From assembly GCF_014874095.1 (NCBI RefSeq), contig NZ_JADBEB010000001.1:8742001-8806000 (forward strand): a DNA stretch of 64,000 nucleotides, written 5' to 3'. The notes under the pieces are model-generated. The model was not told the origin of the DNA. It ran no database searches and saw only the letters and a program-made list of their open reading frames with translations. Shown here one piece after another: positions 25,413-33,415 of the stretch. The first letter of the stretch is position 1; each line of letters starts with the position of its first letter. The DNA is from Plantactinospora soyae. GTDB lineage: Bacteria > Actinomycetota > Actinomycetes > Mycobacteriales > Micromonosporaceae. A program made the translations under genes and the position numbers.

Positions 25413-27146
25413 GTGCCAGAAAGCAACCTCGGCGAGCCGCCCCGGGCTCCGACCAAGAGCGTGCTCAGGCTGACCTTCGCGCTCGCCGGGGTGGTCGCCT
25501 TCGTCTGCGGCTACGTCGGGCTCCATCAGCACCTGTCCAGCTCCACCGAGTACGGCCACACCCCGTTCGACCTGTTCTACTACGACCTCCAGCTCTTCGT
25601 ACTCGGCGCCCCGCCACTGGACGGAGGGGGACCGTTTCCCCCGCTGCTGGACATCGCCCGGTTCGCGGCGCCGGCCGTCACCGCGTACGCCGTGGTGGAA
25701 GCCTGCCGGCTGCTGTTCGCCACCGAACTGCGGCGGCTGCGGGACCGGAACGCGCGCGGGCACGTGATCGTCTGCGGGGACGGCCTGGTGGCGGACACCC
25801 TGACCCGCCGGCTCCGGGCCGCCGGCCGGCGGGTGGTGACCGTACGCTCGGACGTCGCGACGGTGTCCGGGGGCGGCGGGGTGGCCCGGGCCGCCCGGGA
25901 TCCCAGCGTGCTGCACGGTGCGGGGATCAGCCGGGCCCGGGCCGTCTACGCCTGCACCGACGACAGCGCCACCAACGCGGCGATCGGACTGGCGGCGGCC
26001 CGGCACGGCCGCTCCCCGCTGTCCGTCTACGCCCAGGTCAGCGACCCCGAACTCTGCCTCGCCCTACAGGCCCGGCATCTCGGGCTGGCCCGGCAGCCCG
26101 GCGCTCGGCTGGACTTCTTCAACATCGACGACCTGGCCGCCCGGAAGCTGCTCACCGAGGAACCGCTGATCGCCGTGGCCGGCCGGCCACCCCGGGTGGT
26201 GATCCTCGGCGCCACCGCGTTCGGCCGGGCGGTGCTGGTCGAGCTGGCCCGTCGCTGGCGGGTACGCGACCCGCACGGCGCCCGGATGATCCCGCTGGCC
26301 CTGGTCGACGAGTCGGCGACCGAGGTGGCCGCCCAGCTGACCCACCGCTATCCGTTCCTGGCCCGGGTCTGCCGGATCATTCCGCTCGACGGTGGGCTCA
26401 CCGACCTGCCCCAGCGGCTGCCCCGGATCGGCTTCCCGCTGCCGCCGGACCGGGTCTTCATCTGTTACGACGACGAGGAGCAGGCGCTCAAGACCGCGCT
26501 GACCGCCGAGCAGCTGTGGCACGGGGGTCCCGGCTCGATGGTCGTCCGGTTGGACCGGCTGGCCAACCTGCAGGAGGCGTTCGGCAGCGGACAGGGGATC
26601 GGCGTCCTCGACGACCTCTCCGGGGCACTCCGGCTCTACGGCGTGGTGCACGCCGCGTGTGACCCGGCGCTGATCGGGGACGACCTGGTCGAACGGTTGG
26701 CGCGGGTGATCCACGAGAGCTACGTGGTGGCCCGCCGCCGGCATGGCGAGCAGCCCGGTACCAACCCGTCGCTGGTGCCGTGGGAGGAACTCTCGGAGCC
26801 GCTGCGGCGGGCCAACCGGGAACAGGCAAAGGACATCGGACGCAAGCTGCGCGAGCTGGGCTGTGCCCTGTCACCCCGGGTCGGGCCGGGCGACGAACAC
26901 GCCCTGGCGGAGCCGGAGATCGAACGGCTGGCGATCCTGGAGCACCAGCGCTGGCTGGCGGCGCAGCAGGCCCACGGCTGGCAGTACGCCGCCGACCGCG
27001 ACGACGCACGCCGCCTGCACCCGGCGTTGAGCCCCTGGGAAGATCTACGGGAGGATCTACGGGAGCGTAACCACGAGGCGGTCCGGCAGTTGCCGGGCAT
27101 CCTGGCCGACGCCGGCTTCAGGATCGTCCGGGTCGGGCAGGCGTAA
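25413..27146 (+). CDS. Membrane TrkA-N / RyR-domain protein
   Basis: The protein has 577 residues from GTG 25413 (GGGGAGG 7 nt before). Two hydrophobic segments (about 16-40 and 78-102) flank an extracytoplasmic loop. A TrkA-N-type Rossmann domain follows (HVIVCGDGLVADTL, about 116 on), then a second Rossmann-like domain (PPRVVILGATAFGRAVLVEL, about 262 on). The C-terminal RyR region (about 455-575) has two related halves around PWEELSEPLRRANREQ and PWEDLREDLRERNHE. Prokaryotic TrkA-RyR proteins are predicted ion-flux effectors that sense nucleotides. The next gene encodes a SLOG-like protein 20 nt away, supporting a nucleotide-signal module. Ligand and ion are unknown. Confidence 0.8.
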   Translation: MPESNLGEPPRAPTKSVLRLTFALAGVVAFVCGYVGLHQHLSSSTEYGHTPFDLFYYDLQLFVLGAPPLDGGGPFPPLLDIARFAAPAVTAYAVVEACRLLFATELRRLRDRNARGHVIVCGDGLVADTLTRRLRAAGRRVVTVRSDVATVSGGGGVARAARDPSVLHGAGISRARAVYACTDDSATNAAIGLAAARHGRSPLSVYAQVSDPELCLALQARHLGLARQPGARLDFFNIDDLAARKLLTEEPLIAVAGRPPRVVILGATAFGRAVLVELARRWRVRDPHGARMIPLALVDESATEVAAQLTHRYPFLARVCRIIPLDGGLTDLPQRLPRIGFPLPPDRVFICYDDEEQALKTALTAEQLWHGGPGSMVVRLDRLANLQEAFGSGQGIGVLDDLSGALRLYGVVHAACDPALIGDDLVERLARVIHESYVVARRRHGEQPGTNPSLVPWEELSEPLRRANREQAKDIGRKLRELGCALSPRVGPGDEHALAEPEIERLAILEHQRWLAAQQAHGWQYAADRDDARRLHPALSPWEDLREDLRERNHEAVRQLPGILADAGFRIVRVGQA

Positions 27147-27166
27147 CGACGAACGGACGGTGCTCG

Positions 27167-27649
27167 ATGGCCCGCATCGGTGTCACTGGGCATGTAGTGC
27201 TCGCCGACGGAACCGCGGAGCTGGTCTACGCCCGGTTGACCGAGGAGCTACAGCGGTACGCCGGCCCGGACCTGCTCGGGATCACCTGTCTCGCCGACGG
27301 CGCCGACCAGCTCTTCGCCCGGGCGGTCCTCGCCTGTGGCGGCAGGTACGAGGCGGTCATCCCGGCTCGGGACTACCGGCGGCGGGCGGTCGAGGCACAC
27401 AACCGGGCGGCCTTCGACGAGTTGCTGCGCCGGGCGAGCGCGGTGTCGTACATGCCGTTCGCGGAGTCCGGTCGGGAGGCGTACCTGGCGGCGAGCATGG
27501 AGATGCTGCACCGCTGCGAGCAGCTGTTCGCGGTCTGGGACGGCCTGCCGTCGGCCGACATCGGCGACACGGCGGACGTCGTCCGGGCCGCGCACTCGCG
27601 CCACCTGCCGGTCACCGTGCTCTGGCCGACCGGGGCACGGCGGCACTGA
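27167..27649 (+). CDS. SLOG-like nucleotide-binding protein
   Basis: This 160-residue Rossmannoid opens ARIGVTGHVVL, with LADGADQLFARAVLACGGRYEAVIPA in the middle and LFAVWDGLPSADIGDTADVVRAA near the end. That pattern is of the SLOG (Smf/DprA-LOG) superfamily, which binds or processes nucleotides and ADP-ribose-like ligands. Spacing to the RyR gene is 20 nt with only a weak ribosome site, so co-transcription is likely. It probably makes, binds or degrades the signal gating the RyR protein; that coupling is inferred. Confidence 0.7.
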   Translation: MARIGVTGHVVLADGTAELVYARLTEELQRYAGPDLLGITCLADGADQLFARAVLACGGRYEAVIPARDYRRRAVEAHNRAAFDELLRRASAVSYMPFAESGREAYLAASMEMLHRCEQLFAVWDGLPSADIGDTADVVRAAHSRHLPVTVLWPTGARRH

Positions 27650-27691
27650 CCGTACGTCCCGGGCCGGCGGCGCCGCCGGTCGGCGGCCCGG

Positions 27692-28675
27692 TCACCGCCG
27701 GCTGACCGCGTCGTTTCCGGTGAGCAGGGCGCGGGCCAGCGGGGTGAGCGTGTGATGGGCCGCCTTGCCGTGCCTGGTCGTCCGCAACAGCCCGGCGTCA
27801 CGCAGCACGCTGGCGTGCTGTGACGCCGACGGCATGCTGATCCCGGCCCGCCGGGCCAGGTCGGTGGTGTTCGCGCCGACCAGTGCGGCGCGGAGCACCG
27901 CGGCCCGGGACCGGCCGAGCAGCGCGGTGAGCGGATCGCCGGAGGCCGCGGCGACCCCGAGGGCGTACGCCGGTACCGGCCGGTGCCCTGCGGTGCGGTG
28001 CTCAGCGGGGCGGGGGCGCCGGACCGGGTAGACCAGGACGACCGACTCGGGTTGGCCGCCCACCCACAGGTGGCGGGCGAAGACCGACGGCACCAGCAAC
28101 AGTCCGGCGCCGCCCGGCCGCAGGTCGACCTCGACGGTGGAGCCGACACTGAGCACCGGATTCCGCCAGGTCGCCCAGGGGTCGAGCAGGGCGAGCAGTG
28201 CCTCCACCCCACCGGTGGCCAGGGCCCGGCTGCGTTCGTTGACGTCGAGCCGGACGACCGACTCCCAGGCCGACAGCTCATCGGCCACCCACCGGTCGTA
28301 GTAGGCGCGGACCGCCGCCGCGAGGCTCCGTACCCGACCCACCGAGGTGGTGAGCAGCCACTCCAGTGCCCCTTCCAGGTTGCGGTCCTCAGGCAACGGG
28401 GCGAGCAGGTTGGCGGAGTGCGGACGGCCCGGCCCGCGCCCACGCTCGGCCGGCGGTTCGCCGTTCGGGTCCGGGGACGCCCACCGGCCGGCCGGGGTGG
28501 GGCCGGAATCGCGCAGGTCGCCCAGCCAGCGGAGAAGTTCCGGCCCACCGACCGGCTTCGGTCCGGTTCCGGTCCGTTGCGCGGCGAGGCTGACGAAGAC
28601 CTCGTGCAGCGGCAGGGGTGCGGGAGCGATCCGGGTTCGGGCGATGTCCTCGGGGCCCAACCAGATCCGGATCAT
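27692..28675 (-). CDS. ArsR-type winged-helix regulator with DUF5937-like N-terminal domain
   Basis: The protein has 327 residues; ATG 28675 was chosen because GGAGG lies 5-6 nt before it, although a GTG four codons upstream is in frame. The C-terminal winged helix (about 245-310) reads DLARRAGISMPSASQHASVLRDAGLLRTTR. The large N-terminal domain (IWLGPEDIARTRIAPAPLPLHE...) is the DUF5937-like sensor usual in actinomycetes. It is convergent with the SLOG gene and divergent from the solute-binding protein gene 235 bp away, either of which it might control. Confidence 0.78.
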   Translation of the reverse strand: MIRIWLGPEDIARTRIAPAPLPLHEVFVSLAAQRTGTGPKPVGGPELLRWLGDLRDSGPTPAGRWASPDPNGEPPAERGRGPGRPHSANLLAPLPEDRNLEGALEWLLTTSVGRVRSLAAAVRAYYDRWVADELSAWESVVRLDVNERSRALATGGVEALLALLDPWATWRNPVLSVGSTVEVDLRPGGAGLLLVPSVFARHLWVGGQPESVVLVYPVRRPRPAEHRTAGHRPVPAYALGVAAASGDPLTALLGRSRAAVLRAALVGANTTDLARRAGISMPSASQHASVLRDAGLLRTTRHGKAAHHTLTPLARALLTGNDAVSRR

Positions 28676-28910
28676 CACCACCTCCACGGCTTTCGTCTGA
28701 TCACGAAACGCCGTCGCCCCGCCGCCTAGTTGTCGGCCCTCCGGATGGTTTGGACCCAGTCAAAAGCATTGCCGCGATGACCTGATCGGCTCGTAACTGG
28801 TGAACAGGAGCCGGCCGGTCATGGCCTGGTCCGGCCGGACGAACGCCCGTACGCCCGGCAGGGTCGCGCCGCCCTGTTCAGGGTCGCGGCGCGAACACGA
28901 AGGAGGCTCA

Positions 28911-30545
28911 ATGCCGGTGCGCAGACGTGTCACCTGGAGCGCGATGGCACTCGCCGTCGTACTCGCCGTCACGGCGTGCAGCGACGACGGCGGGGAGCCG
29001 AGTCCTGCGGACGGCAACGGCATCGTCCGGATCGGTCTGGTCGAACCGCAGCACCTGATCCCGTCGAACGCCACCGAGAGCGCCGGGGCACAGGTGATCG
29101 CCGCCCTCTTCACACCCCTTGTCGACTTCGACGGGGAGAAGAAGCCGTTCGAGGTGGCCGCCGAGTCGATCGAGTCGTCGGACAACAAACTCTGGACGGT
29201 GAAACTGAAAGGCGGTTACACCTTCCACAATGGCGAGCCGGTGACCGCCGACAGCTACATCAACGCCTGGAACCACGCGGCGTACGGGCCGAACGGCAAC
29301 GGCGGGGCGTACTTCTTCGGGCAGATCGACGGGTACGACGACCTCCAGTCGACCGATCCGGACGGTGATGGTCCACAGAAGGCACCGGAGCCCAAGGCGA
29401 AGAAGCTCACCGGCCTGCAGAAGGTCGACGAGCTGACCTTCACCATCACCCTGTCGGGACCGTTCGCGGAGTTCGAGTCGGTGCTCGGCTACCACGTCTT
29501 CTCCCCGCTGCCGGCCGCCGCCTGGGCCTCCGACGGCGTGTTGAAGGACGGCTTCGAGGAAGCGCTGATCGGCAACGGACCGTTCAAGATGAAGGGGACC
29601 TGGCAGCACGATTCCAGAATCGAGGTCGAGCGGTACGACGCGCACCCCGGCACCAAGCCGAAGATCGGCGGCGTGGTGTTCCAGATCTACCAGGCATTGA
29701 CGGCCGACTACGCCGATCTGGTCGCCGGAAACAACGACGTGACCAAGACCATTCCGACCGAACACCTGGCCAGCGCGCCGGGCGATCTCGGTGACCGGTT
29801 CAAGAAGAGCCCGTTGTCGTCCTTCCAGTTCCTGGCCTTCCCGACCTTCCAGCAGGAGTTCGCGAAACCGGAGGTCCGCAAGGCCATCTCGATGGCGATC
29901 GACCGGGACGAGATCGTCAAGACCATCTTCAAGGACTCGCAGACCTCGGCCCGCGCGTTCGTGTCACCGGCGGTGGCCGGGGCCCGGCCGGACACCTGCG
30001 GCGAGGCGTGCGTCTTCGATCCGGCGAAGGCGAAGGCGGCGTACCAGGCGGCCGGTGGGCCGAACCGGTTGCAGATCTCGTACAACGGCGACGGTGGGCA
30101 CCGGGACTGGATCGACGCCACCTGTAACCAGCTCACCAACAATCTCGGGGTGGAGTGCGTCGGCACGGCCGAGACGAGGTTCGCCGACCTGCTGACCAAG
30201 GTCGAGGAGAAGACGCCGGTCGGGATGTTCCGGCTGGGCTGGTCGATGGACTACCCGTCGATGCAGAACTATCTCGGACCGCTCTACAGCACCGGCGGAT
30301 CGTCGAACTACTACGGCTACAGCAACCCGGAGTTCGACCGGCTGGTCGAGGAGGGTGTCGCGGCGCCCAACCAGGACGAGGCGATCAAGAAGTACCAGCA
30401 GGCCGAGGAGATCCTCGCCCGGGAGATACCGGTGATCCCGCTCCGCTTCGGACAGAACAACTTCGGTCACTCGACCCGGGTCGGCAACGTCGAACTGGAC
30501 CTGTTCGGTCAGGTCGACCTGTTGAAGATCGAGGTCAGCGGCTGA
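28911..30545 (+). CDS. Peptide-type ABC solute-binding lipoprotein (orphan)
   Basis: The protein has 544 residues from ATG 28911 (AAGGAGG upstream). The lipoprotein signal peptide has lipobox VTAC with Cys23, followed by the extracellular solute-binding protein family 5 fold (LIPSNATESAGAQVIAALFTPLVDF..., TVKLKGGYTFHNGEPVTADSYINAW). This family binds oligopeptides, nickel or sugars outside the membrane. No permease or ATPase lies beside it, and a strong terminator follows. It is therefore an orphan that must share a transporter encoded elsewhere, or act as a sensor. Confidence 0.88.
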   Translation: MPVRRRVTWSAMALAVVLAVTACSDDGGEPSPADGNGIVRIGLVEPQHLIPSNATESAGAQVIAALFTPLVDFDGEKKPFEVAAESIESSDNKLWTVKLKGGYTFHNGEPVTADSYINAWNHAAYGPNGNGGAYFFGQIDGYDDLQSTDPDGDGPQKAPEPKAKKLTGLQKVDELTFTITLSGPFAEFESVLGYHVFSPLPAAAWASDGVLKDGFEEALIGNGPFKMKGTWQHDSRIEVERYDAHPGTKPKIGGVVFQIYQALTADYADLVAGNNDVTKTIPTEHLASAPGDLGDRFKKSPLSSFQFLAFPTFQQEFAKPEVRKAISMAIDRDEIVKTIFKDSQTSARAFVSPAVAGARPDTCGEACVFDPAKAKAAYQAAGGPNRLQISYNGDGGHRDWIDATCNQLTNNLGVECVGTAETRFADLLTKVEEKTPVGMFRLGWSMDYPSMQNYLGPLYSTGGSSNYYGYSNPEFDRLVEEGVAAPNQDEAIKKYQQAEEILAREIPVIPLRFGQNNFGHSTRVGNVELDLFGQVDLLKIEVSG

Positions 30546-30569
30546 TCCTGCCCGGCCGTACCAATCGGT

Positions 30570-30607
30570 CCGCCCTCCGCCGTCAAATTCTCGACGGCGG
30601 AGGGCGG
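30570..30607. terminator. 15-bp perfect hairpin terminator
   Basis: CCGCCCTCCGCCGTC (30570-30584) and GACGGCGGAGGGCGG (30593-30607) enclose an 8-nt loop. It lies between the solute-binding gene and the convergent gene at 30645. Confidence 0.85.
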
Positions 30608-30644
30608 CTCTGTGGCGGAGGACGGACCGGCCGCACGTTCTATG

Positions 30645-31907
30645 TCACCGGCACTTCCAGGTGACCCCCCCGATATAGTTATCCGTGCTGTCCTGTGCGT
30701 TGCCCGTCACCATGCCGTTGTCGCTGATCGATACCAGGTGCGCATTCTCGGCTCCAGCCGGCAACGGCAACCGCTCGACCGCGCCGTCCGGCGCCACCAG
30801 CAGCGGGCCATATTCCTCGGTCGCCACCGCCAGCCAGCCCTCGCTGTTGACGGCCATCCTCTGGACGCCCCCGGTGTCGAGATTGGTAAAGATCGACAAC
30901 TTGCCGGTACGAACGTTCCACCGCAGCGTCGCGCTCGGCTGCTGATACACGTCGTGATCCCTGGCGACCAGGCCGGAGATCCAGTCGCCACTGCCGACCC
31001 AGAGCGACATCCGCCCCCAGCCCTCGGGCTTCGGCACGGTGCTGGTGGTGCCGTCCGCCCCCCACACCCGCATCTCCTGAGTGTCCACCAGGGTGCCAAT
31101 CACGGAACCGTCTCCGGTCACGCCCTCCACCTCGTACCGCCCGGGCTCGTCCAGCACGCGTGGCGCGTCATAGCCGCCGGACGGCCAGATCACCGGGACG
31201 CGCGCGCTGTAGGCGTCCTGCCCGGCCGCGACACCGACCACATCGCCCCGACCGTTGATCGCGCTGGGTATAGCGTGGTCGTAGCCGGGCGGCAACGTCA
31301 GCTGCCGGGCCTGGCCGTCCGGGTATTGCCGGCCGACGGCGCCCGAAGGACCACTGGGCCCCCAGGGTCCGATCTCCCGCATCATTGTCGACGGCGAGAG
31401 GCCACGATCCGGTGCGGGTTCATCGCGCACGAGGCGCGACGGCACGCCGTTGTCCCACAACACTCTCGTTGCCGATGAGCGTCGGTCGGCTTTGCTCGCT
31501 GAGCCCCCGACGACGTACCGGCCCGTGCTGTCGGCGACCAGCGCCTGCGTAAAGTCGAAACCGGGCAGCGCGGCGAGCGGCTCGACGCTGCACCGCGACG
31601 AGGCCGCGTCGGGAATGCGGGCCTCGATCTGCTCCAGATCCGTTACGGATGTCGCGAATGGGCTCGCTGCCGCCGGCTCCGGCGGATCCCGTCGATCGGC
31701 CGGGGTGAGCACCGTCGTCGCGATCACTCCGATCACGCCGACGACGGCGAGCGCCGCCGTCGCGGCGGTGACGGTTCGGCGTCGCCGCTCGGCACGCCGG
31801 CCCAGCCGTACGGCCAGCGCGACATCGGTCCGCGCGGGTGGCACCTCCGCCTGGAGCATCATCGTACGAAGCGCCCGGCCCGTACCCTGCTCCTCCTCCG
31901 TTGACAT
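30645..31907 (-). CDS. Membrane-anchored beta-propeller-like partner of the sigma factor
   Basis: The protein has 420 residues. ATG 31907 has AAGGAGG at 31919-31913; an alternative ATG at 31922 overlaps the sigma stop. A cytosolic N terminus of about 45 residues with a basic RRAERRRR run is followed by one membrane helix (about 46-66). The extracytoplasmic part has repeated motifs (GRYVVGGS, NGRGDVVGVA, GDGSVIGTL, NGMVTGNA) like HAF/propeller repeats. It is the second gene of the sigma operon, where such proteins often act as anti-sigma factors or envelope sensors. No zinc-finger anti-sigma motif is visible. Confidence 0.7.
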   Translation of the reverse strand: MSTEEEQGTGRALRTMMLQAEVPPARTDVALAVRLGRRAERRRRTVTAATAALAVVGVIGVIATTVLTPADRRDPPEPAAASPFATSVTDLEQIEARIPDAASSRCSVEPLAALPGFDFTQALVADSTGRYVVGGSASKADRRSSATRVLWDNGVPSRLVRDEPAPDRGLSPSTMMREIGPWGPSGPSGAVGRQYPDGQARQLTLPPGYDHAIPSAINGRGDVVGVAAGQDAYSARVPVIWPSGGYDAPRVLDEPGRYEVEGVTGDGSVIGTLVDTQEMRVWGADGTTSTVPKPEGWGRMSLWVGSGDWISGLVARDHDVYQQPSATLRWNVRTGKLSIFTNLDTGGVQRMAVNSEGWLAVATEEYGPLLVAPDGAVERLPLPAGAENAHLVSISDNGMVTGNAQDSTDNYIGGVTWKCR

Positions 31908-31921
31908 GTCTGCCTCCTTCA

Positions 31922-32437
31922 TCAGTTGCCGGCCGCGCTGGACTGTCCGACGGCGAGATGACGCCGGAGCGCCGCCAGCCCTCGGGAGGTGTGGCTCTTG
32001 ACGTTGCCGGTGGAGCACCTGAGTACCGCCGCGACCTCCTCGACCGACAGATCGGAGTAGAAGCGCAGCACCAGAACCGCCCGTTGCGCGGCCGGCAGCT
32101 CACCGAGCAGCGCGCTGAGGACGTCCCGGTCCTCGACACTGCCGTTCGGCACCGTCGGACGATCCGGTGGATCGAACATCAGCCGTACCCGCGCCCAGGG
32201 GCCCCGCTGCTCGTCGAGGTACTTGCGGACCAGCATCCGGCGGACGTACGCGTCGATGTTGTCGGCCGCCCTCGCCCGGCGCCAGTGCCGGTACAGGGCG
32301 ATGATCGTGGTCTGCACGATGTCGTCGGCGCGGTGCGCGTCCCCGCACAACAGGTACGCGGTCCGGTGCAGGGCGGGCAGCCGCGCGGTGACGTACTCCC
32401 GGTACTCGTTCTCACCATCGGTGCGCATGCATGCCAT
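31922..32437 (-). CDS. SigE-family ECF RNA polymerase sigma factor
   Basis: The protein has 171 residues from ATG 32437 (AAGGGA 5 nt upstream). Region 2 is LPALHRTAYLLCGDAHRADDIVQTTIIALYRHWRR; region 4 is LPAAQRAVLVLRFYSDLSVEEVAAVLRCSTGNVKSHTSRGLAALRRHL. It fits the actinobacterial SigE-like (SigE-family) ECF group. It heads an operon with the membrane protein at 30645, presumably its regulator. A conventional promoter is not visible upstream; autoregulation is likely for this group. Confidence 0.9.
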   Translation of the reverse strand: MACMRTDGENEYREYVTARLPALHRTAYLLCGDAHRADDIVQTTIIALYRHWRRARAADNIDAYVRRMLVRKYLDEQRGPWARVRLMFDPPDRPTVPNGSVEDRDVLSALLGELPAAQRAVLVLRFYSDLSVEEVAAVLRCSTGNVKSHTSRGLAALRRHLAVGQSSAAGN

Positions 32438-32737
32438 TCCCTTCTGGATGCCTCGCCCCGATGACGGCCGGATCCGGGAGCCGGGTTGCAGTCCGGATGT
32501 TTGACGTCGAAGTGCAATTTTTTGCTGAAAAAGGGCGAACCCTCTGGATTGCCTACCGGTCTACCGCCCGACCAGGCTCAGCTCACGAAGCTGGGGCGCC
32601 TGGTACCCGCGATCATGCCCTCGGAGCCCGGCGATCAGGGAGGCGTCGATCAGCCCGGGTGACGTTGCGGCAGCCGACCAGGACAGGAGGTGAGGGCCCC
32701 GGCGACATCCCTGGGGCCCTCACCTGTCGTCGTGTGG
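32438..32737. other. Non-coding region upstream of the sigma factor
   Basis: No gene was seen. An AT-rich tract lies at 32510-32540 (GCAATTTTTTGCTGAAAAAG) upstream of the sigma gene on its strand, probably its promoter zone. The right end holds the terminator of the excisionase-like gene. Confidence 0.5.
32688..32725. terminator. 13-bp hairpin terminator
   Basis: AGGTGAGGGCCCC (32688-32700) and GGGGCCCTCACCT (32713-32725) form a perfect stem with a 12-nt loop, 13 nt past the stop of the gene at 32738-32935 (minus strand). Confidence 0.8.
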
Positions 32738-32935
32738 TTAGCCGTGTTCGCCTTCAAGATCCTTACGGCGCTTGGCGGCCCACGCTCGAACATCCTTGCT
32801 TGCCCAGACGCGGCCAACCGTCAGGTGTGCGATCGGCGCGGGGAAGTCCTCCCGCTCCGCCAGGGCGTTAGCTCGCTGCCGAGAGATGCCAAGGAAGTCG
32901 GCAATCTCAGCCATCGCCATCACTTCCTCGGTCAC
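32738..32935 (-). CDS. Excisionase/AlpA-like helix-turn-helix protein
   Basis: This 65-residue MerR-like winged helix reads MAEIADFLGISRQRANALAERE, then FPAPIAHLTVGRVWASKDVRAWA. It resembles excisionases and AlpA regulators of integrated elements and small stand-alone DNA-binding proteins in actinomycetes. GTG 32935 has GGAAGG 7 nt upstream; ATG 32920 is an alternative. No integrase is present in the window. Large palindromes lie immediately upstream. It may be what is left of an integrative element, or a freestanding regulator. Confidence 0.75.
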   Translation of the reverse strand: MTEEVMAMAEIADFLGISRQRANALAEREDFPAPIAHLTVGRVWASKDVRAWAAKRRKDLEGEHG

Positions 32936-32957
32936 CGACAGACCTTCCGACGGACCA

Positions 32958-33003
32958 CCCTTTACGACTCGTCACGTGCCTCCCCTTGACGAGTCGTAAA
33001 GGG
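32958..33003. promoter_or_regulatory. 16-bp perfect inverted repeat upstream of the HTH gene
   Basis: CCCTTTACGACTCGTC (32958-32973) and GACGAGTCGTAAAGGG (32988-33003) are perfect arms with a 14-nt spacer, 22 bp from the HTH start. It could be an operator, a recombination site or a terminator hairpin. Confidence 0.7.
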
Positions 33004-33011
33004 GGTGGGAC

Positions 33012-33029
33012 GGTTGGGCATGCCCAACC
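33012..33029. promoter_or_regulatory. 18-bp perfect palindrome
   Basis: GGTTGGGCATGCCCAACC is self-complementary without a spacer, typical of a dimeric regulator's operator. It lies between the HTH gene and the gene at 33084, 8 bp from the larger inverted repeat. Confidence 0.7.
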
Positions 33030-33083
33030 AGAGCGCCTCGAAACCCGACCGGTCAACCGACGTTTCGCCGCGTCCGGCAACCT

Positions 33084-33335
33084 GTGACGCCAGGCGACAC
33101 CCTGTATGCCCCAGAGGGTGATCACTATCAGCCGTACGACGCGACGCCCCGAATCCTCGGGGATCTCCGGCTACGGGTCACAGTCGTTCCCCGCAGCGCC
33201 TCGGCGCGTGAGGGCTTCCTGATGCTGCGCGGCTACCTGGTCGACTCCGACGGGGTTGAAGCCGTACGGGAGTCGTGGCACTACGTACGGCTAGCTCGGT
33301 GCCGTGTCGCTACCCCGCCCACTGGGACATCGTGA
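33084..33335 (+). CDS. Small hypothetical protein
   Basis: The 83-residue frame starts at GTG 33084: VTPGDTLYAPEGDHYQPYD, then a basic strand-rich middle (DLRLRVTVVPRSASAREGFLMLRGYLVDSDG). It resembles short beta-rich actinobacterial proteins of unknown function that I associate with integrated elements. No Shine-Dalgarno is evident. Divergent from the excisionase-like gene across the palindromes, it may share their control. It could be a chance ORF. Confidence 0.4.
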   Translation: MTPGDTLYAPEGDHYQPYDATPRILGDLRLRVTVVPRSASAREGFLMLRGYLVDSDGVEAVRESWHYVRLARCRVATPPTGTS

Positions 33336-33381
33336 TGACCGAACGCCCCAGTGTGATCACTCGGCCAGGCTCGAAATTGAG

Positions 33382-33409
33382 TTGCCCGAGGTACGCCCAG
33401 CCCTACGGT
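33382..33409 (+). promoter_or_regulatory. Leaderless promoter of the phosphotransferase gene
   Basis: TTGCCC (33382-33387) and TACGGT (33404-33409) are 16 bp apart; GTG follows 6 nt later at 33416 with no ribosome site. Confidence 0.55.
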
Positions 33410-33415
33410 GGACGG

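Noticed and set aside
27664-27679. Palindrome CCGGCGGCGCCGCCGG between convergent genes as a terminator
   Set aside because: It has no loop, so a stable hairpin would be shorter; base composition alone can explain it.
32738-33335. Intact integrative element
   Set aside because: No integrase, replication or transfer genes and no att-like direct repeats were seen; only an excisionase-like gene and palindromes are present.
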